A DNA stretch of 64,000 nucleotides, taken from assembly GCA_030490835.1 (NCBI GenBank), contig CM059973.1, forward strand, positions 84,893,221 to 84,957,220. Reading direction: 5' to 3'. Below the pieces are notes generated by a model that saw only the letters and a list, made by a program, of their open reading frames with translations, had not been told where the DNA came from and ran no database searches. This document shows, piece after piece, positions 12,610 through 41,686 of the stretch (position 1 is its first letter; every line of letters begins with the position of its first letter). The translations under genes were made by a program, and so were the position numbers. This DNA is from Annona cherimola (Eukaryota > Streptophyta > Magnoliopsida > Magnoliales > Annonaceae).

Positions 12610-12950
12610 AGATGAATTGTGTCATAATTACAGTTGCAAAACGGGCCCCGCGTATATTAAAATGTAATAATACCTTATATAATAATTTATTTATGTAAAA
12701 ATATATTTTTGACAATTTAGATGTTAAAAATACAACTTTAAGAACAATATTTACATCAAACTACCTCATTACGTTTATTTTGTGCCATTTTAAAATGAGT
12801 CTCATACACATGTTTGATTTGGATGAAAATTTTATATAATATTAAAGTATATAATTTTAAATATAATAGGTAGAATGGATGCTAATTTCATGATCATTTG
12901 CAACGAACTGCATTATAATTATTGTGCAATCCATTTGCACTTGACTATTT
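12610..12950. mobile_element. Probable small inverted-repeat element
   Basis: ATTGTGTCATAATTACAG near the left end pairs imperfectly with sequence near 12905-12945. The interior motif CACATGTTTGATTTGGATGA also occurs, with changes, near 34240 and 38780, which suggests a dispersed family. Boundaries are approximate. Confidence 0.35.
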
Positions 12951-12984
12951 TCCCTCTATATATACACACACACATATATATATA

Positions 12985-13330
12985 GTGTTACAATACTATA
13001 AAGCCAGCCCATAAACATATTTATTTATAATATTTTTATTTTTCTTTTTATAAAACTGTTATTGTAGGTATGTTTAATCCATATAAAAAGTTTTACCATT
13101 TTTAAATAAATATATTTTAGAATTTTTTATCAGAAAAAAATATGTTTCAGAATTTCCAATATAAGAGTATTTTAATCATTTAAAAAAATTCTTACATTTG
13201 AATTTCAAAAAAATATGTACACATATTCAAAAATCGTAAAACTTTTTGTATTGATTAAATATAACTAGAATAACATGAAAAGAAAATAAAAAAACAAACA
13301 CGTTTTTAAGGCGGATGCCGGATGCTTCAT
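12985..13330. mobile_element. Fold-back copy sharing the common stem interior
   Basis: TTTTACCATTTTTAAAT on the left and AAAAATCGTAAAACTTTT on the right are partners and match the same positions in the elements at 5397, 24671, 33655 and 38956. The termini are not clear. Confidence 0.5.
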
Positions 13331-15742
13331 CGGCTCGATAGTATCATAATATCAATTTGGGGGGATTGACGGCTACTTGTTAAAAATTATTCGAAACGAT
13401 TTGTGACATAGTTATGCCGTCTACCTGTTTTGTGTTGTTCCATTTCGTTTGGTGATACTTTCTTTTTAAGCATATACACGCCAGCCGTGATAGACGGGCC
13501 GGCAGATCTCGCACATGATGCTCAAAATCCTTGTGTAAATATAGCAAACGCCACATGCATTGCTTTGATAATTTGCTGGCCCATAAGTCATGAAAATAAC
13601 AACACGGTGCAGGCTGCTGGTGATTGAATGCTGAAAATCTGAAATTATTCCAGGAATTCCCACCGTGTACCATGCATGGGTTGTTTGACTAGATTTGGAA
13701 GGTACAATCATCTAGTCGCCTGGCCCTCAGTTAAAATAGCGCAAACATTTCATTTGCATTTTCTTCTAGTCAGTTACTATCCATTTAATTTTTTTGATTG
13801 AATATTATACACACCATGATGTCTGATATTACAAATCAAACTCTTTCACAACTCTCATGCTTGGAAAGACATATAATAAATATCTTTACACTCCATAGGC
13901 CAATTATATAAATATTCTCATTACCAGGGAGGACACATACTACATACCAGCTGCACTCTGTAGGTTTTGAATAGGGGACGTATGACACTACTGCCCAATG
14001 GCCTTTCCGTTTAAATTTTTTTTTTTTTATAAAACTTTCCGTTTAAATTTTTAATTGTATATTATTCAAATATTTTTTACTCGGTATCTACGTCTATTGA
14101 TTAAGCTTAACTTTTTGGTTGTCAATCATGATTTTATATTATTATATATAAGGTTATTGGTGTCGATGAAAAATTCACTTTCTCTATTGCATTTTACATT
14201 ATTTGCATCAACAAATATAGAAACTCTTTCATTTGTTTATAATTACTGTGCATGAACACATCTAAAAAAATGTTAAATTACCATAATAAAATAGTTTAAT
14301 ACCGAATGTCAATTTTAAAATATTATTTTTAATATCTAAACTACTAGAATATTATTACAGATAAACAAATCTATAAAGTATTATTGTTTTTTAGTGCATG
14401 CGTGAACAAATCTAAGTATTTTTTCTAATTTAGATATGAATATATCTATTTTCAAGCAAATATCCTATGGACATATTTAATTAAAATGAAACTTGGTCTT
14501 TTAGCTAAACAAATTAGGTTAATATAATAAAAAGATTAGCTAAGCAAATATTATTTAATGTATATTACAAATTATTAGCAACAAATTTTTATTTAGCAAC
14601 CACATCTAAAGATTTAGTAAGACAATTTTAATTGACAAAAATCAAAATTTCTGTAGTGAGTACTGTGTAGGAGGTGCATGAAGGCACGTGTGCAGGAGTG
14701 TAATGACGTCAGGCAAGCTTTGTGGTGACGAGCGCTACGGAGGACGACGGTACACGAAAACGGGCGCTCTGGGTCGCTCCATTACTCGTTTAGTCCTCTC
14801 GCAATCTCCTTGCGCCTGCACTGTCACGAACAACCGTTTTGCTTCACAGCTGTCGGGGAAGAATAAAATGCCTACAAGTACAAGCTGTACATCCAAGCGC
14901 CCCCAGTCCCATGTGCCGATGTGCGCTTCCACATCCACACTGCTTTCTCACCATCCTAATTCCTAGCTGCAACGTGTGCGAATATTTGGACGGCCTTGAT
15001 TATCGTGTTAACTTTTGAAAAAATATTTTACTAAGAAAGCGGATGTAATGGATATCAATTTAATGAAAATAAAATAATCAGACAGAAATATTTTTTTTTA
15101 TACCGGACGTAATATATATATTTTTTGATGGTAGACGTTATCTTTTTTTTAAAACGTGACGTCATGAATAAAAGCATAACAATAATACAAAGGGTGCATT
15201 AAAATGCACTGGGTGGACAACACCGGCACCGTCAATAGATTGGCTTGAAATTCATTTCTAATCATTAATCCACATGCACGTATATGCGTTTTTTTTTTTT
15301 CATCGTTACATTATCTTTAATTATGATACGTACATATTTTAGCCTTATTTACATCATGATTGATTTCTTCTCCTACCTTCTTATTTCATTCAATTCAATT
15401 TCAGCCAACAACAACATTGCGATGGTAAAAAGTCCTGCGTGGAGCCCAAGGAAAACAAAGATAATAACCATAATAAAATAAATATCATTGTCATGCATTT
15501 GAAAATTTAAATCACGTTTTGGGAAAAGTGTTGGAAAAAATGAAAACTTTTTAGCCCAACCCATAAGAACGTCTTAATTTCCTCTCTCGTGATATTAATC
15601 AATTCTTGATAAATTAAAATTTATTAATGTACAGTTTTATCATTATTACGTATCGGTGCAAATTTAATGTAATTTAATTTTCCATCCACGCAGTGTAAAC
15701 ATGCTGCATGCCCCGGACGAAGAGTGCGAGTACGTTTTTTTT
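13331..15742. other. Intergenic, no gene supported
   Basis: Mostly AT-rich. A GC-richer island at 14680-14970 holds overlapping open frames on both strands with no recognisable motif. No RNA gene was recognised. Confidence 0.45.
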
Positions 15743-16618
15743 GGTAATTTGCAAATATGCTTATATTATTTGACACTAATTGCAGACATGCTCCCATCAT
15801 TTCATGAATTGCATATTGTTCCCATAAAATTTCACAAAAATTGATTGTGTGCCCCTATCAATGGCCGTTATAAAAAATATAATTTGCTGATATACCCTTA
15901 TTATTTGACGTTAACTGCTGATATACTCTCAGAGTTTGACATTAATTGTTGATATACTCCTATTATTTTATGAATTGTATATTACCCTAAAAAAGTTTTA
16001 CTAAAATTACTTACATACCCATGACACATTTTTTTGCCAAACGTGTATTAAAATTTTAAACAATGACAAAAATGGCTCAGTTGGCAGGTGAAAGAAAATA
16101 ACATATTAGTAATTAACATAAGTGTTTTATAAATCCTTTCCACCTGCACAACTAAATGTTTTATAAACTATAAAATTTTAATATAACTTTAAATAAGGTC
16201 ATTTTTGTCATTATTTAAAATTTTAATATACTTTGGTGACAAAAAGGTGTCATACTTATGTAAGCAATCTGGGTAAAGCTTTGTAGGGTTAATATACAAT
16301 TTGTGAAACAATAAAAGTATATCAACAATTAGCATCAAACTATGTGGTATATTAGCAAATTACATTTTTTATTTAACAACTTTTAAATTTCAGCCATTAA
16401 AAAGGGTATGCAAGCAATTTGCAGAAACTTTATAGGGGTAATACACAATTCGTGAAACTATAAGAATATATCTACAATTAGCGTCAAACTATGAGAGTAT
16501 ATTAGTAAATTATATTTTTTATTTAACAATTGTTAAATTTCAGCAATTAACAAGCATACAGAAGCAATTTTTATTTGACATTAGCATCAAACTGCCAGGG
16601 GCATATTTGCCAAATACC
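15743..16618. mobile_element. Fold-back element made of repeated short modules (second member)
   Basis: The left end GGTAATTTGCAAATATGC pairs with the right end GCATATTTGCCAAATACC. Inside, short modules containing TTTGACATTAATTG, TTTCACAAAAATTG or their reverse complements recur, as in the element at 11022-11950. There is no coding capacity. T-rich flanks prevent a firm target-duplication call. Confidence 0.65.
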
Positions 16619-18334
16619 TTTTTTTTTTTCCGACGAAGTTTTAAAATGCCATGAGAATACGAGACGGGCGTCTGAGAACGTGGCGTGGGATGGAATGATA
16701 GCAGAGGACTGGCAGGGTGCCTGCACTTGCAGGGATTGAAAGGAGGACCGAAGAGCTGTGAGTTGGCAGTAAGACGGACCCCAGACGCAGAGGGTGGTGG
16801 ATGAGCTGTGACAACCACGAGTTTGAGTTGGCAAAGCTGACAGCTGCAGCAATAATCGTTCTCCTCCTCCCCCAAAGCGGGTGTGTCGGAGACTCGTGTC
16901 CAGACTCCTGGCCGTCTGATTTTCTTGCTGTAATGAGGCAGCTTAGAAACTCCGCGAAGGCCACGTATCATAATTTAGGACAAAAATGTGCCAGGTTCAT
17001 GATAAGCAACAAAATATCCGTTCGTTTGCCCCGTAAGAAGAAATTTTTCAGACATAAATGTTTTTAATTTTATAATTACCCAAATAATTCTACTTTCAAA
17101 TGAATTTCGTTGATGGTCGGTCTCGATATTGTATATTTATCGTCAGATGGAGGCATGTTGCGAGTGAAAATTTCATATTACACTCGCACGATTGCCGTCG
17201 CAATACTACTAGAGATGGACCGAGGCTCTTCATGATACCCGGCAAGCGAACGCGTGCTCGTGCACATGCAGACTCAGTCGACAGGAGATCAGGCTCTGAG
17301 TGCCTGGCTTTAAAGTTAGAAGACGTTTCTAATACCAGCAAAGGGACTCTATGGATCTGTATCTGTGGATGGTTGGAAAAATAAAAAGAAAAGCTTCTTC
17401 GATCAATTAATCATGCTTCGATCAGTGACTTGTAATGACCATATGAATCCAAAGCGAGGATCAGCGTAGGATCCAATAAAGGAATTTGTTACACAGTTTT
17501 TGGATTTTGGAGTTCGGACTCTTTATTGCCTGCGAGATTGGGTGGCATCCATTCCATCCCATATCCACTGCTTGTGTTTGCGCGCGCGCGCGCTCTGTGT
17601 GATGTATGAGGTGTGAGTTGGAGCGCAGGCATGGAATGATGGGCACGTCGTGGGAACGGATTCCATGCTCCATGCGGCCCTCTGTTGTGCTGTTGCCGCG
17701 ATGCTTCGGAAAATCCAAGTGGGTGTGGGCGAAGCTTTCGAGGGTTATCGATGACAGGGAAAGAAACGATTGTGTTGCATGTCAGCCACATTGCATTATG
17801 CACGGGAGGGGGCCAACAGCTTCTTTTCCAGCCCTTCAAATCCAAGGCCAGTGAATTAATCCAATTTAAATTAATTCCGTACACCCATCTAGACATACAT
17901 GACCAAATTGAAATCTTTCATGAAAATATAGTCCACAGATACCAGTTTTACATTTGCGCAAGCACCCCTCCTACTCTCAGAAGTATAGACAAATAACTAA
18001 AAACAAATCTATCAGAGGCCATGTGAGCTTCTTGAGCCTCGCTAGTAATTGGATCAACACTAAATGGACATATCGTCTAAGCTCGGAAAAAGCAGCTGAG
18101 TGAAGGCCCATCCAAACTAATATAATCGGAGCCCAGTTGATACCATCTTCGCTGGGCACGAACTACTAAAGAAACGATTTGGGGCCGTACGGGTTCCAAC
18201 TTCCAACCCAATTCAACCATTATTTATTTTCTAACATTTTAATCCAATTTCAATTTGCACTTAGTTACAAATCCACCTGTGCAGGATTGAGATCAAATTA
18301 TAAGGTCGGTAATTAGCATATTACATCAGTATAA
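16619..18334. other. Intergenic with GC-richer islands, no gene supported
   Basis: Islands at about 16630-16950 and 17100-17850 carry overlapping open frames of 80-140 codons on both strands, and a GC dinucleotide run at 17579-17592. I recognise no domain, and the frames on opposite strands are equally long, which argues against real coding. Confidence 0.4.
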
Positions 18335-18615
18335 GGGTGTGTTTGAGAATGGATAAAACTTTTGATGAAAAGTTGTAGAGATGAGAAGTTATCAAATGAT
18401 GTAATATGATAGGGATAATGATGATGAATAAATAGGATAATGTTGAAATATATAAGTTAGTTGTGTTGGTAGTTGTATAGAAATGATTGAAAAGTACGAT
18501 AGTTGTATAGAAAAATATGAAGAAATGATTAAAAAATAGGGTAGTTGTGGAGAATGAAAAGTTTTAGATTGAAAAGTTTTAAAGTGACAATTTTGTGTTG
18601 TTACCAAACACACCC
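18335..18615. mobile_element. Tourist-like (PIF/Harbinger) MITE, 281 bp
   Basis: Ends are GGGTGTGTTTG and CAAACACACCC, flanked by TAA on both sides (18332-18334 and 18616-18618). A 3-bp TAA/TTA target duplication with such ends is typical of Tourist-like MITEs. It is the same length as the copy at 23737 but in opposite orientation. Confidence 0.85.
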
Positions 18616-18618
18616 TAA

Positions 18619-19219
18619 CTTTTTAAATAAATAATCAATCTTAGGCATGCTTCGGTAATAAAGGTGGGTGGGAAGTTATCCCCCATATTTTAAAATAAGG
18701 ATTTGACATTACAACCACTTAACTATATTTTCCATTTTTAATCAAGTATTCAAATTATTTTATTATATAATTATTATATATTTTTTTATACTTTACTTTT
18801 ATCATATTGTATTACTTTTGTAATTTTCAAAAATTCTATTTTCACTTCCCTCTCCATTCATATTATGGCTTAGTTAAATTAAGTGCTATGGTAGCCGCAA
18901 AGATGTCAATGATACACGTAGATTGGGATAAGCTATTTGAAAATTTCTTGAAATTTTAAATTTATTTTATTTATCTATAATTCATGTTAACACTAGAGTT
19001 TGATCATGGCTGAATTTCTCTCTCGGATATGAGCAATTATAATGCCCAAAGGTTTTCCGCGAGGGAGATATTTACAAGGCGATAAATATTAAGGACGCAA
19101 TTGAGATTTTCTGAAAGACGAGGGCATTCCTGTGAGTCCTGTAAGTGGAAAGATTTTGGAGGGAAAATGGAAATAGCTGGCGACCGAAAGTGCCCCGTCG
19201 CCTCGGCCGCCTCCCATCA
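18619..19219. other. MCM8 upstream region
   Basis: AT-rich up to about 19000, then rising in GC toward the gene. It presumably contains the MCM8 promoter; no clear TATA box was picked out. Confidence 0.5.
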
Positions 19220-19227
19220 TTTCCCGC
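19220..19227 (+). promoter_or_regulatory. E2F-type site upstream of MCM8
   Basis: TTTCCCGC, an exact match to the E2F consensus TTTSSCGC, ends 51 bases before the MCM8 start codon. A related TTTGGCGG lies inside exon 1 near 19343. Plant replication genes, MCM genes among them, are known to be driven by E2F at the G1/S transition, so the site fits the gene. Binding itself is inference. Confidence 0.6.
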
Positions 19228-19278
19228 TGCGACCCATTCGCCAATTCTAGCAGCTGCTTCGACAGCCATTACACGACG

Positions 19279-36288
<17,010 letters not shown>

Positions 36289-37416
36289 ACTTTTATTGAG
36301 CCTTGGTAACAGGTAATTTGATGCCATGCTATTGAAATGCTATTGACCGTGCTCTAAATTTGACGAGGGTTATTATTACGTCTATTTTCAGGGTAAACGG
36401 GTTTAGCAATTTTGTACATTGCGTGGATAAAGCATTATACTCTGCCAAAACTCAGAAAAGCGTCTGAAGAAAACTAAATTCTGCAGGTACTTGTACTGGT
36501 TATTCCATCAACCTTCATTTCTAGACAAGCATAGGACTGGACAATACTAAAAATTTCTATGGTTATAATTTTTGCTGGTGCCTTTTGCTTCTGTGAAATT
36601 TTGATGTTGCCCTTTCTTGAGAATTTTCAGTTCGGAATTTTCAACATCCTCATCACCAAGGAACTTAAGGACCCAGCACTCGGCCATGGCAAAGACTCTG
36701 CACTCTCATCCGCTACCTCTAGTTGGTAATTTTTGGACGGGAGGTGTATGATCTCATTGAATATGCCACCTTAGTGTCTTCACCGCAAATTGCATTGAAG
36801 GCTGCTTTTTCTACTTGCTAAAACTCTAATAATTTTCCCTTTTTATCAAAATTAGAGAAACCTCTTGTAAATGTTTTCCTGAACTACTGGAACTTAAGTG
36901 AAGCAACAGTAATACCCTTCATTGGACATCATTTTGCAGACATTGTATCTACAGATTCTACAGACTATATGATGTGCCTGCAAGGCTCAGTAACGGAATT
37001 TTAATAGAAATCGACGGGAGCATAGCAGGGTCAGGGAGTGAGGCTTTCACTGAAGTATGTGCCAGCTTTTACTACTCCCCAGACTGCATAAGAACTTCCG
37101 TTCGTTGACGAAATGTTATGCATATATTAGTCCAAAACTCAGCAATGGTTCATACGTCAAAGCAGCCTCACGGCCATCACAATCCACGATAGAATGTTGT
37201 ACTTTTGACTGTTTTTCTAGATTCGTCTCTTGTATCTCACCTCTCATTAATTTAATTACTTATACCAAGTCATTTCTAGCAACAATTAAAAATCATATAA
37301 ACGTCGTGTAATGCAATTTTGGTTTGAGCCACGTTGTATTGGGATAATCCTTAGTCCTGCACAATCAAGATTCGAGACCCGGTGAGGTGGATCACTTTAC
37401 GTTCTGTTGTACTAAC
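36289..37416. other. MCM8 3' flank and intergenic DNA
   Basis: No further gene seen. The first few hundred bases likely include the MCM8 3' untranslated region. Nothing repeated stands out. Confidence 0.5.
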
Positions 37417-38500
37417 TAGGGGTGCAACTCGGGCTCATGAAACTTGGGTTTGTCTCAACCCTAATCCTAATTTTATTTTTAAAACTGTAATCTTAATCCT
37501 AATCTTATTTATAAATTTTAATTTTAATTCTATTTTTGAAATTCGGGCTCGGGTTGAGTTTTCGGCTAGAATTCGGATTAAAATTATTCTATATATTTGT
37601 TATTTATTTTATACTTATTCAACTTTAAATCTATTATTAAAAAAATCAAAAATGATATTTTTCTATTTTCAAGCAAAAATTCAAGAGTGTTTAAGAATGT
37701 AAAGAAGAAAAATCTCATTTAAATATTCTCTTTATATTAAGTAGACTAATAGTCATTTTTCAAAAAAAAGAGAGTAGATTAGTAGTTTGTTTTAGAAAAT
37801 GAAAAGGTACATTATTTTCTTATTATGCAATTTAATATTAATATCATAACTATATACATAAACATTAATATCTAATTATAAGAAAAACCTTATAATGTCA
37901 ATCATAATAAAAAATATTCAACAATCATAGTATTAAGTCGAATAAATTACAATAAATTTATTTCAAGTAGAATAAACATCGAACTATTAATATTATATTG
38001 AAATGACCAAATGATAACATCGTACATAAGTAGTTAAGTTAAAAGACTAAATAAAACATCTCAAGTTCTAAAAATAGTTTTCATTTTTTTTGTTTTAAAA
38101 TTACCACTAAATTAAACTCTTTTTTCCTAAAAGAAAATATAAAAATATTATTTTATATAATTGAACTTAAGGAGGAATAATATTTATATATAGTATAAAA
38201 TAAATATAATATATGAGGGGAATGGAACTAGATTTACATGGAGTATAAAATAAATATAAAATATATGTGTTATATATAACTTGGGTTCGGGTTTAGCTCA
38301 ACCTGGGTTCGAGTTCTTTTCAATTTGCATACGGGTTGAATCCAGAAAATTATGCTCGGGTTCTATAGTTGGCAGTTTTAATACTGTTTTAATTCGGGTT
38401 CGGCTTGCCGGGTTCCAATTGAGCGAACCACAAGAGTTGCTGGGCTGGGTTTAGGCTGTGCCGCATCTTTGCCCGTGCTTGCCTTGTTGCTTGAATTCAC
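37417..38500. mobile_element. Probable hAT-type non-autonomous element, right end unclear
   Basis: The left end TAGGGGTGCAACTCGGG and the many CGGGTT/GGGTTCGG motifs on both sides of an AT-rich core are typical of plant non-autonomous hAT elements and resemble the element at 41008. I could not find a matching right terminus or target duplication, so the element may be truncated. Confidence 0.45.
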
Positions 38501-38955
38501 AACCAAGCTAGTCTGTCAGCCCTTCATCCAAGTTTTTGCAGGGTCTTTATTTTCCTCCCAAGACTAAAATTCCTAGCAAGATATCTTCGCCCTCACTCAA
38601 AAGCTGCCGCCCAAACAAAGCACTATTACTCCTATTTTCTATCCATGTTTGTAATATACCACGCTCTAGTCCATTCGTTCGACTCAAAATTTTTTTACCA
38701 TTTCAACCTTTTGAATACGTAGCTATGTTCATCCATTGGCGGCAGAAGGGTTCGTCTGTTGCGCATTAGTTGAAAACCATGCATGTATTTGATTTTAATG
38801 AAACTTAGTATCATAGTTAAATAAATAATATCAATTACAATGTGTGGAGTGGTCTGAATGGGTTTTGATTTCGTCGCCGAAATGACCCTATTTATCCATG
38901 GTACACCTTAACTACAGTGTAATACGGTGCACCCTAGTAGATCCCATACATAAAT

Positions 38956-39357
38956 GAAAAGTAATCCTGTTAGCCCAGGCTAAGTAAATGCTCCACTTAG
39001 CCCACCTTAAAAAACTTATTTACAATAATTTTTTTTTTTACTTTTTTCTTCGTGTACTTATTTATCTAACTGTATTTAACATATAGACCAAGTTTTATCA
39101 TTTTTGAATATGCTTATCTATTTTTTTGAGATTTTTAAACATCTGTGTGTATATATGTATTTAAAATACCCTTATTTTTAAAAATCTAAAAATATATATA
39201 TATACATATTCAAAAATAGTAAAAGTTGATTTATGTATTAAGTACACTTAGATAAACGAGCGTATGAAGAAAAAAGCAAAAAAAGTTATTTTAAATAGGA
39301 TGTTTGAGGTGGACGTGAGACATTTACCTAGCCCGGGCTAACAAGATCATTCTTCTG
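38956..39357. mobile_element. Fold-back MITE, GTTAGCCC family (copy 4)
   Basis: The left end contains CCTGTTAGCCCAGGCTAAG and the right end CTAGCCCGGGCTAACAAG. CATAAAT occurs on both sides (38949-38955 and 39358-39364), probably the core of an 8-9 bp target duplication. The interior matches copies 1-3. Confidence 0.7.
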
Positions 39358-40227
39358 CATAAATATATAAAATGGTGCTTAGGTTTTATATAATATGTTT
39401 TGCAATAAATATGGATTGGGGAAATGAGTACGGATTCTCAAGTTCCAAAACGCAAACCTATTGCTAGTTTTTCTTGGGCTCTCAGGACTGGATTCTTCGT
39501 TTCGGCCTCAAGTTCTTTATTTTCAATTCTCAGTGTCTCCTAAAAATAAGAATAGATTGTGATATGACTCCCCTCTTCAATTTTTGTGGAACGACAGCGG
39601 ATATCTTTATGGAACTGACATTCCTTGTTTCAGAATAATGGGAATACATTCCCCTGTTTCAGAAGGTACGGAAGAGGAGTTATATTTAGAATGGCCTACT
39701 GCAGTAACAGCACCCACGCTACACTTTAGTTACCCCAGTAATCCGATGTTTAACAGTTACAAGCCTTTTAACCGATCGATGATGGTCCTGTTGGACACAG
39801 TTCTCAGAGAAGCCTTCTATGAAAGTGGAGCCTTCCAATCCTTAAATCCTTGACCCATCAGTCTGTCAGGCAACAGGCTGTTGGCGTTGAAACCACAATG
39901 GCACCACCAACTGTTACAGGGGGCCAGCACCAATGTTGTCCTCCACCATCTATCTGTCAGTTCTATGCACATCGTGTTTTTTTTTTTTTTTTTTAAATGG
40001 AAGTTCTATGCACATCTTTGGATATTTAGGTGAGAAGAGGTGCTCCACCATTCCCAGTGGAGAGGCAAGCGAGCTTTTTTCCGTAGTTTCTTCTTGTGGA
40101 AAAGGCACAAACGCTAAGACAGCTTAGAAAACCGACTTTCCCTATTCAGTGAAGTTGAAGTGTTGATCATGTGAACATGTTCGGGCTTGAGATAGCGCTA
40201 GGTACTTTGTGGAACAGTGTTAACTAA
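39358..40227. other. Intergenic, no gene supported
   Basis: An open frame of 89 codons at 39584-39853 has ordinary composition but no recognised family. A poly-T tract lies at 39977-39995. Confidence 0.4.
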
Positions 40228-40485
40228 GGGAACCTTTGGTAAGTTAAACTTTTGTGCGAATGTGGGATGTAGTGGGGGGTGAGAAATGAAATATTTTATA
40301 AATCTTGTGATTGATACGAAATAATATAAGTACTGTTGGAATAAATATTGTAGATCGAAGAAAAATGATTAGAATGTAAAGATAAAATTAAAAAAATAAA
40401 ATTTTTAAATTTGTAAATAATTTATAAGGAGATAGAGAGGATAGGACGTTTCCCAACCCACGCGTATTGATTACCAAACAATCCT
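40228..40485. mobile_element. Tourist-like MITE, diverged
   Basis: Ends GGGAACCTTTGGTAA and TTACCAAACAATCCT are imperfect inverted repeats, flanked by TAA on both sides. Confidence 0.5.
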
Positions 40486-41007
40486 TAAATCATAGATGAG
40501 ATACTATGAGGAAAAGCTTTTACTTTTTCTTAATTGTGACATTTATTTATCTTGAGCAATTTCACCTTTTCCCTTCATCATTGGTCTTTATATGTTTTAT
40601 TCTTATGTATCTTATTGTTGATTTCCTATTAAGTTGTTTACATTGAATTGTATGAGAGAAGTATTTCCTTGGTGTGTAGAAGAGAGAGCTTGTCACTTCT
40701 TTTATGATGTTATATGTTGCTTATATAACTCTTTTTTGCTTGGATAGTCATGATTCCTTTGATTGCAAGGCTTGATACAAATTTCATCAGGATCCAGCGT
40801 AGTAAAGGACCATGTGATTTTGCCAGTAAGCCAGGAGTTTTCTAGAATAGTTTGGCGATGTGGTTCACCAATTGCAAATGATCGTATAAAAAAAACGATT
40901 GAGTTCGATGATAATATGTAGATGAGGAGCTAGTCCCAATAATTTTGTTTGGGCATGCAAAAAAGGCAATTGTGCAAGTGTTACACATTAAGGCCACGAT
41001 TTTTCAA
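40486..41007. other. Intergenic, nothing recognised
   Basis: No gene or repeat could be supported in this stretch. Confidence 0.4.
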
Positions 41008-41686
41008 TAGAGGTGAGAATCAGGGTGGGCACCGGGTCAAGGTTTGCCTAATTCTAACTCTACTTTTCAAAAAATGAGTTTATTTTTATTTTTATACCGG
41101 GTTAGGACAATGTTTATTTGACCCTTCGCTTTTTTAAAATAGGTTATGGGATAATCTTTGGTTTAAAATCGGGCTGATTTTGAGATAGTGGGTCGAGTGA
41201 AAAATATGAGTCAAATAAGATGATTTTAATAATTTATATACATATCAAATATAAAGATATATTTATACTAAATTTAAGTGTCGTATGCTTCAATATTTCA
41301 CTAATTATTAAAAATGTATCATTAATAAAGCAAAACATAAGAAAATTTATTAAAACAAGTTGATATACAATTATACGTAAGAGTTATATATATGTAAATT
41401 CTTCTTATTAATTTTTATATTATTTTCTAGATAAACTAAAATTTTCACTTTGATATAGTTAATTATAAAAAATGTGAAATTTTTGAATAATAATAATAAT
41501 AAGATTTAATACAAGTTCATAATTTTTAATAAATTAATATATGCGAGGCAGGTCAGGATACGGTTGACCTACCCCGACTCTATTTTTTGAATTCAGGTTA
41601 AAATTTTTAACCAATTTCTATATCATGTTAAAAATATATTGATTTTGCTCCGTTAAAAATGAGTTGGGCCCCAATTCCCACTCCTA
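41008..41686. mobile_element. Non-autonomous hAT-type element, 679 bp
   Basis: The left end TAGAGGTGAGAATCAGGG and the reversed right end TAGGAGTGGGAATTGGGG are inverted repeats. The flanks TTTTTCAA (41000-41007) and CTTTTCAA (41687-41694) form an 8-bp duplication with one mismatch. AT-rich interior, no transposase. Confidence 0.7.

Noticed and set aside
14680..14970. GC-rich island with overlapping open frames
   Set aside because: Frames on both strands are similar in length, and neither shows a domain, splice context or codon pattern like the confirmed genes.
17100..17896. Overlapping open frames of 80-135 codons on both strands
   Set aside because: No recognisable protein features; GC dinucleotide run and mixed strands suggest chance openness in a GC-richer island.
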